Source: CAYSUS01 sp964434165 (lineage in GTDB: Bacteria; Planctomycetota; Planctomycetia; Pirellulales; Thermoguttaceae). Taken from it: a stretch of DNA of 14,641 nucleotides. The number at the start of each line of letters is the position of its first letter. Within the stretch, counting starts at the first letter, position 1. The stretch is taken from positions 1 to 14,641 of the forward strand of contig CAYSUS010000144.1 in assembly GCA_964434165.1 (NCBI GenBank), given 5' to 3'. Below, one piece after another: positions 14,599-14,641 of the stretch. The translations under genes and the position numbers were made by a program. The notes below the pieces were generated by a model, which saw only the letters and a list, made by a program, of their open reading frames with translations, was not told the origin of the DNA and did not search any database.

Positions 14599-14624
14599 CC
14601 CCTCTCCCGCAAACGGGAGAGGGG
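14599..14624. terminator. Perfect 11-bp hairpin after the last gene (dispersed repeat, possible terminator)
   Basis: CCCCTCTCCCG (14599-14609) and CGGGAGAGGGG (14614-14624) flank a CAAA loop. No T-run follows on the plus strand, so it is not a classical intrinsic terminator, though such stems often end or protect operon mRNA. The flanking GGCCGGGGGTGAGGGCAAG is the usual continuation of a very widespread bacterial intergenic hairpin repeat. Confidence 0.55.
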
Positions 14625-14641
14625 CCGGGGGTGAGGGCAAG

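Noticed and set aside
12679..14640. A 653-codon minus-strand open frame opposite nuoN and the last gene
   Set aside because: Antisense shadow; extends through the terminal hairpin; no recognisable domain.

Overview
The window is GC-rich bacterial DNA carrying most of a respiratory complex I (NADH:quinone oxidoreductase) gene set. The organism is most likely a planctomycete. The NuoI, DUF2203 and CsrA sequences look planctomycete-like, half of the nuo genes start with GTG, and the intergenic DNA is full of short dispersed repeats of kinds I associate with that phylum. This is inference from sequence character; there is no rRNA in the window to settle it.

Layout. At the left edge the first 25 codons of csrA run leftward out of the window, with a good Shine-Dalgarno site and a TTGACT-N17-TATGCT promoter. 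A spacer of about 500 bp full of dyad symmetries separates it from a divergent rightward pair, nuoI (two 4Fe-4S clusters) and a DUF2203 protein. After a gene-free gap comes a pentapeptide-repeat protein that probably starts at a CTG codon. Next is about 765 bp of decaying DNA: a GxxExxY-family remnant, two inverted copies of a 23-bp dispersed repeat, and a strong hairpin. From 3292 the main operon runs rightward: nuoA, C, D, H, J, K, L, M, N, then a small helical protein of unknown function. The window closes on a perfect 11-bp hairpin.

How the genes work together. NuoC and NuoD form part of the peripheral arm that passes electrons to quinone, and NuoI carries the two FeS clusters that feed it. 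NuoA, H, J and K form the quinone-side membrane module, and NuoL, M and N are the antiporter-like proton pumps. Ten of the fourteen core subunits are here. NuoB is absent from its usual place between nuoA and nuoC. NuoE, F and G (the NADH module) are absent from between nuoD and nuoH, where only a 111-bp spacer with a heptamer repeat remains. NuoI has left its usual place between nuoH and nuoJ and sits 2.2 kb upstream of nuoA.

What stands out. NuoA, L, M and N each carry an extra hydrophilic or Ala-rich loop. Repeats sit at several gene junctions, and two are translated: a REP-like palindrome in the nuoJ tail and a 104-bp element with 27-bp inverted arms in the nuoM tail. I see no CRISPR array, tRNA, rRNA, transposase or defence system. 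The window is mainly a rearranged housekeeping locus; its interest lies in missing subunits, loop insertions and repeat invasion rather than a new system.
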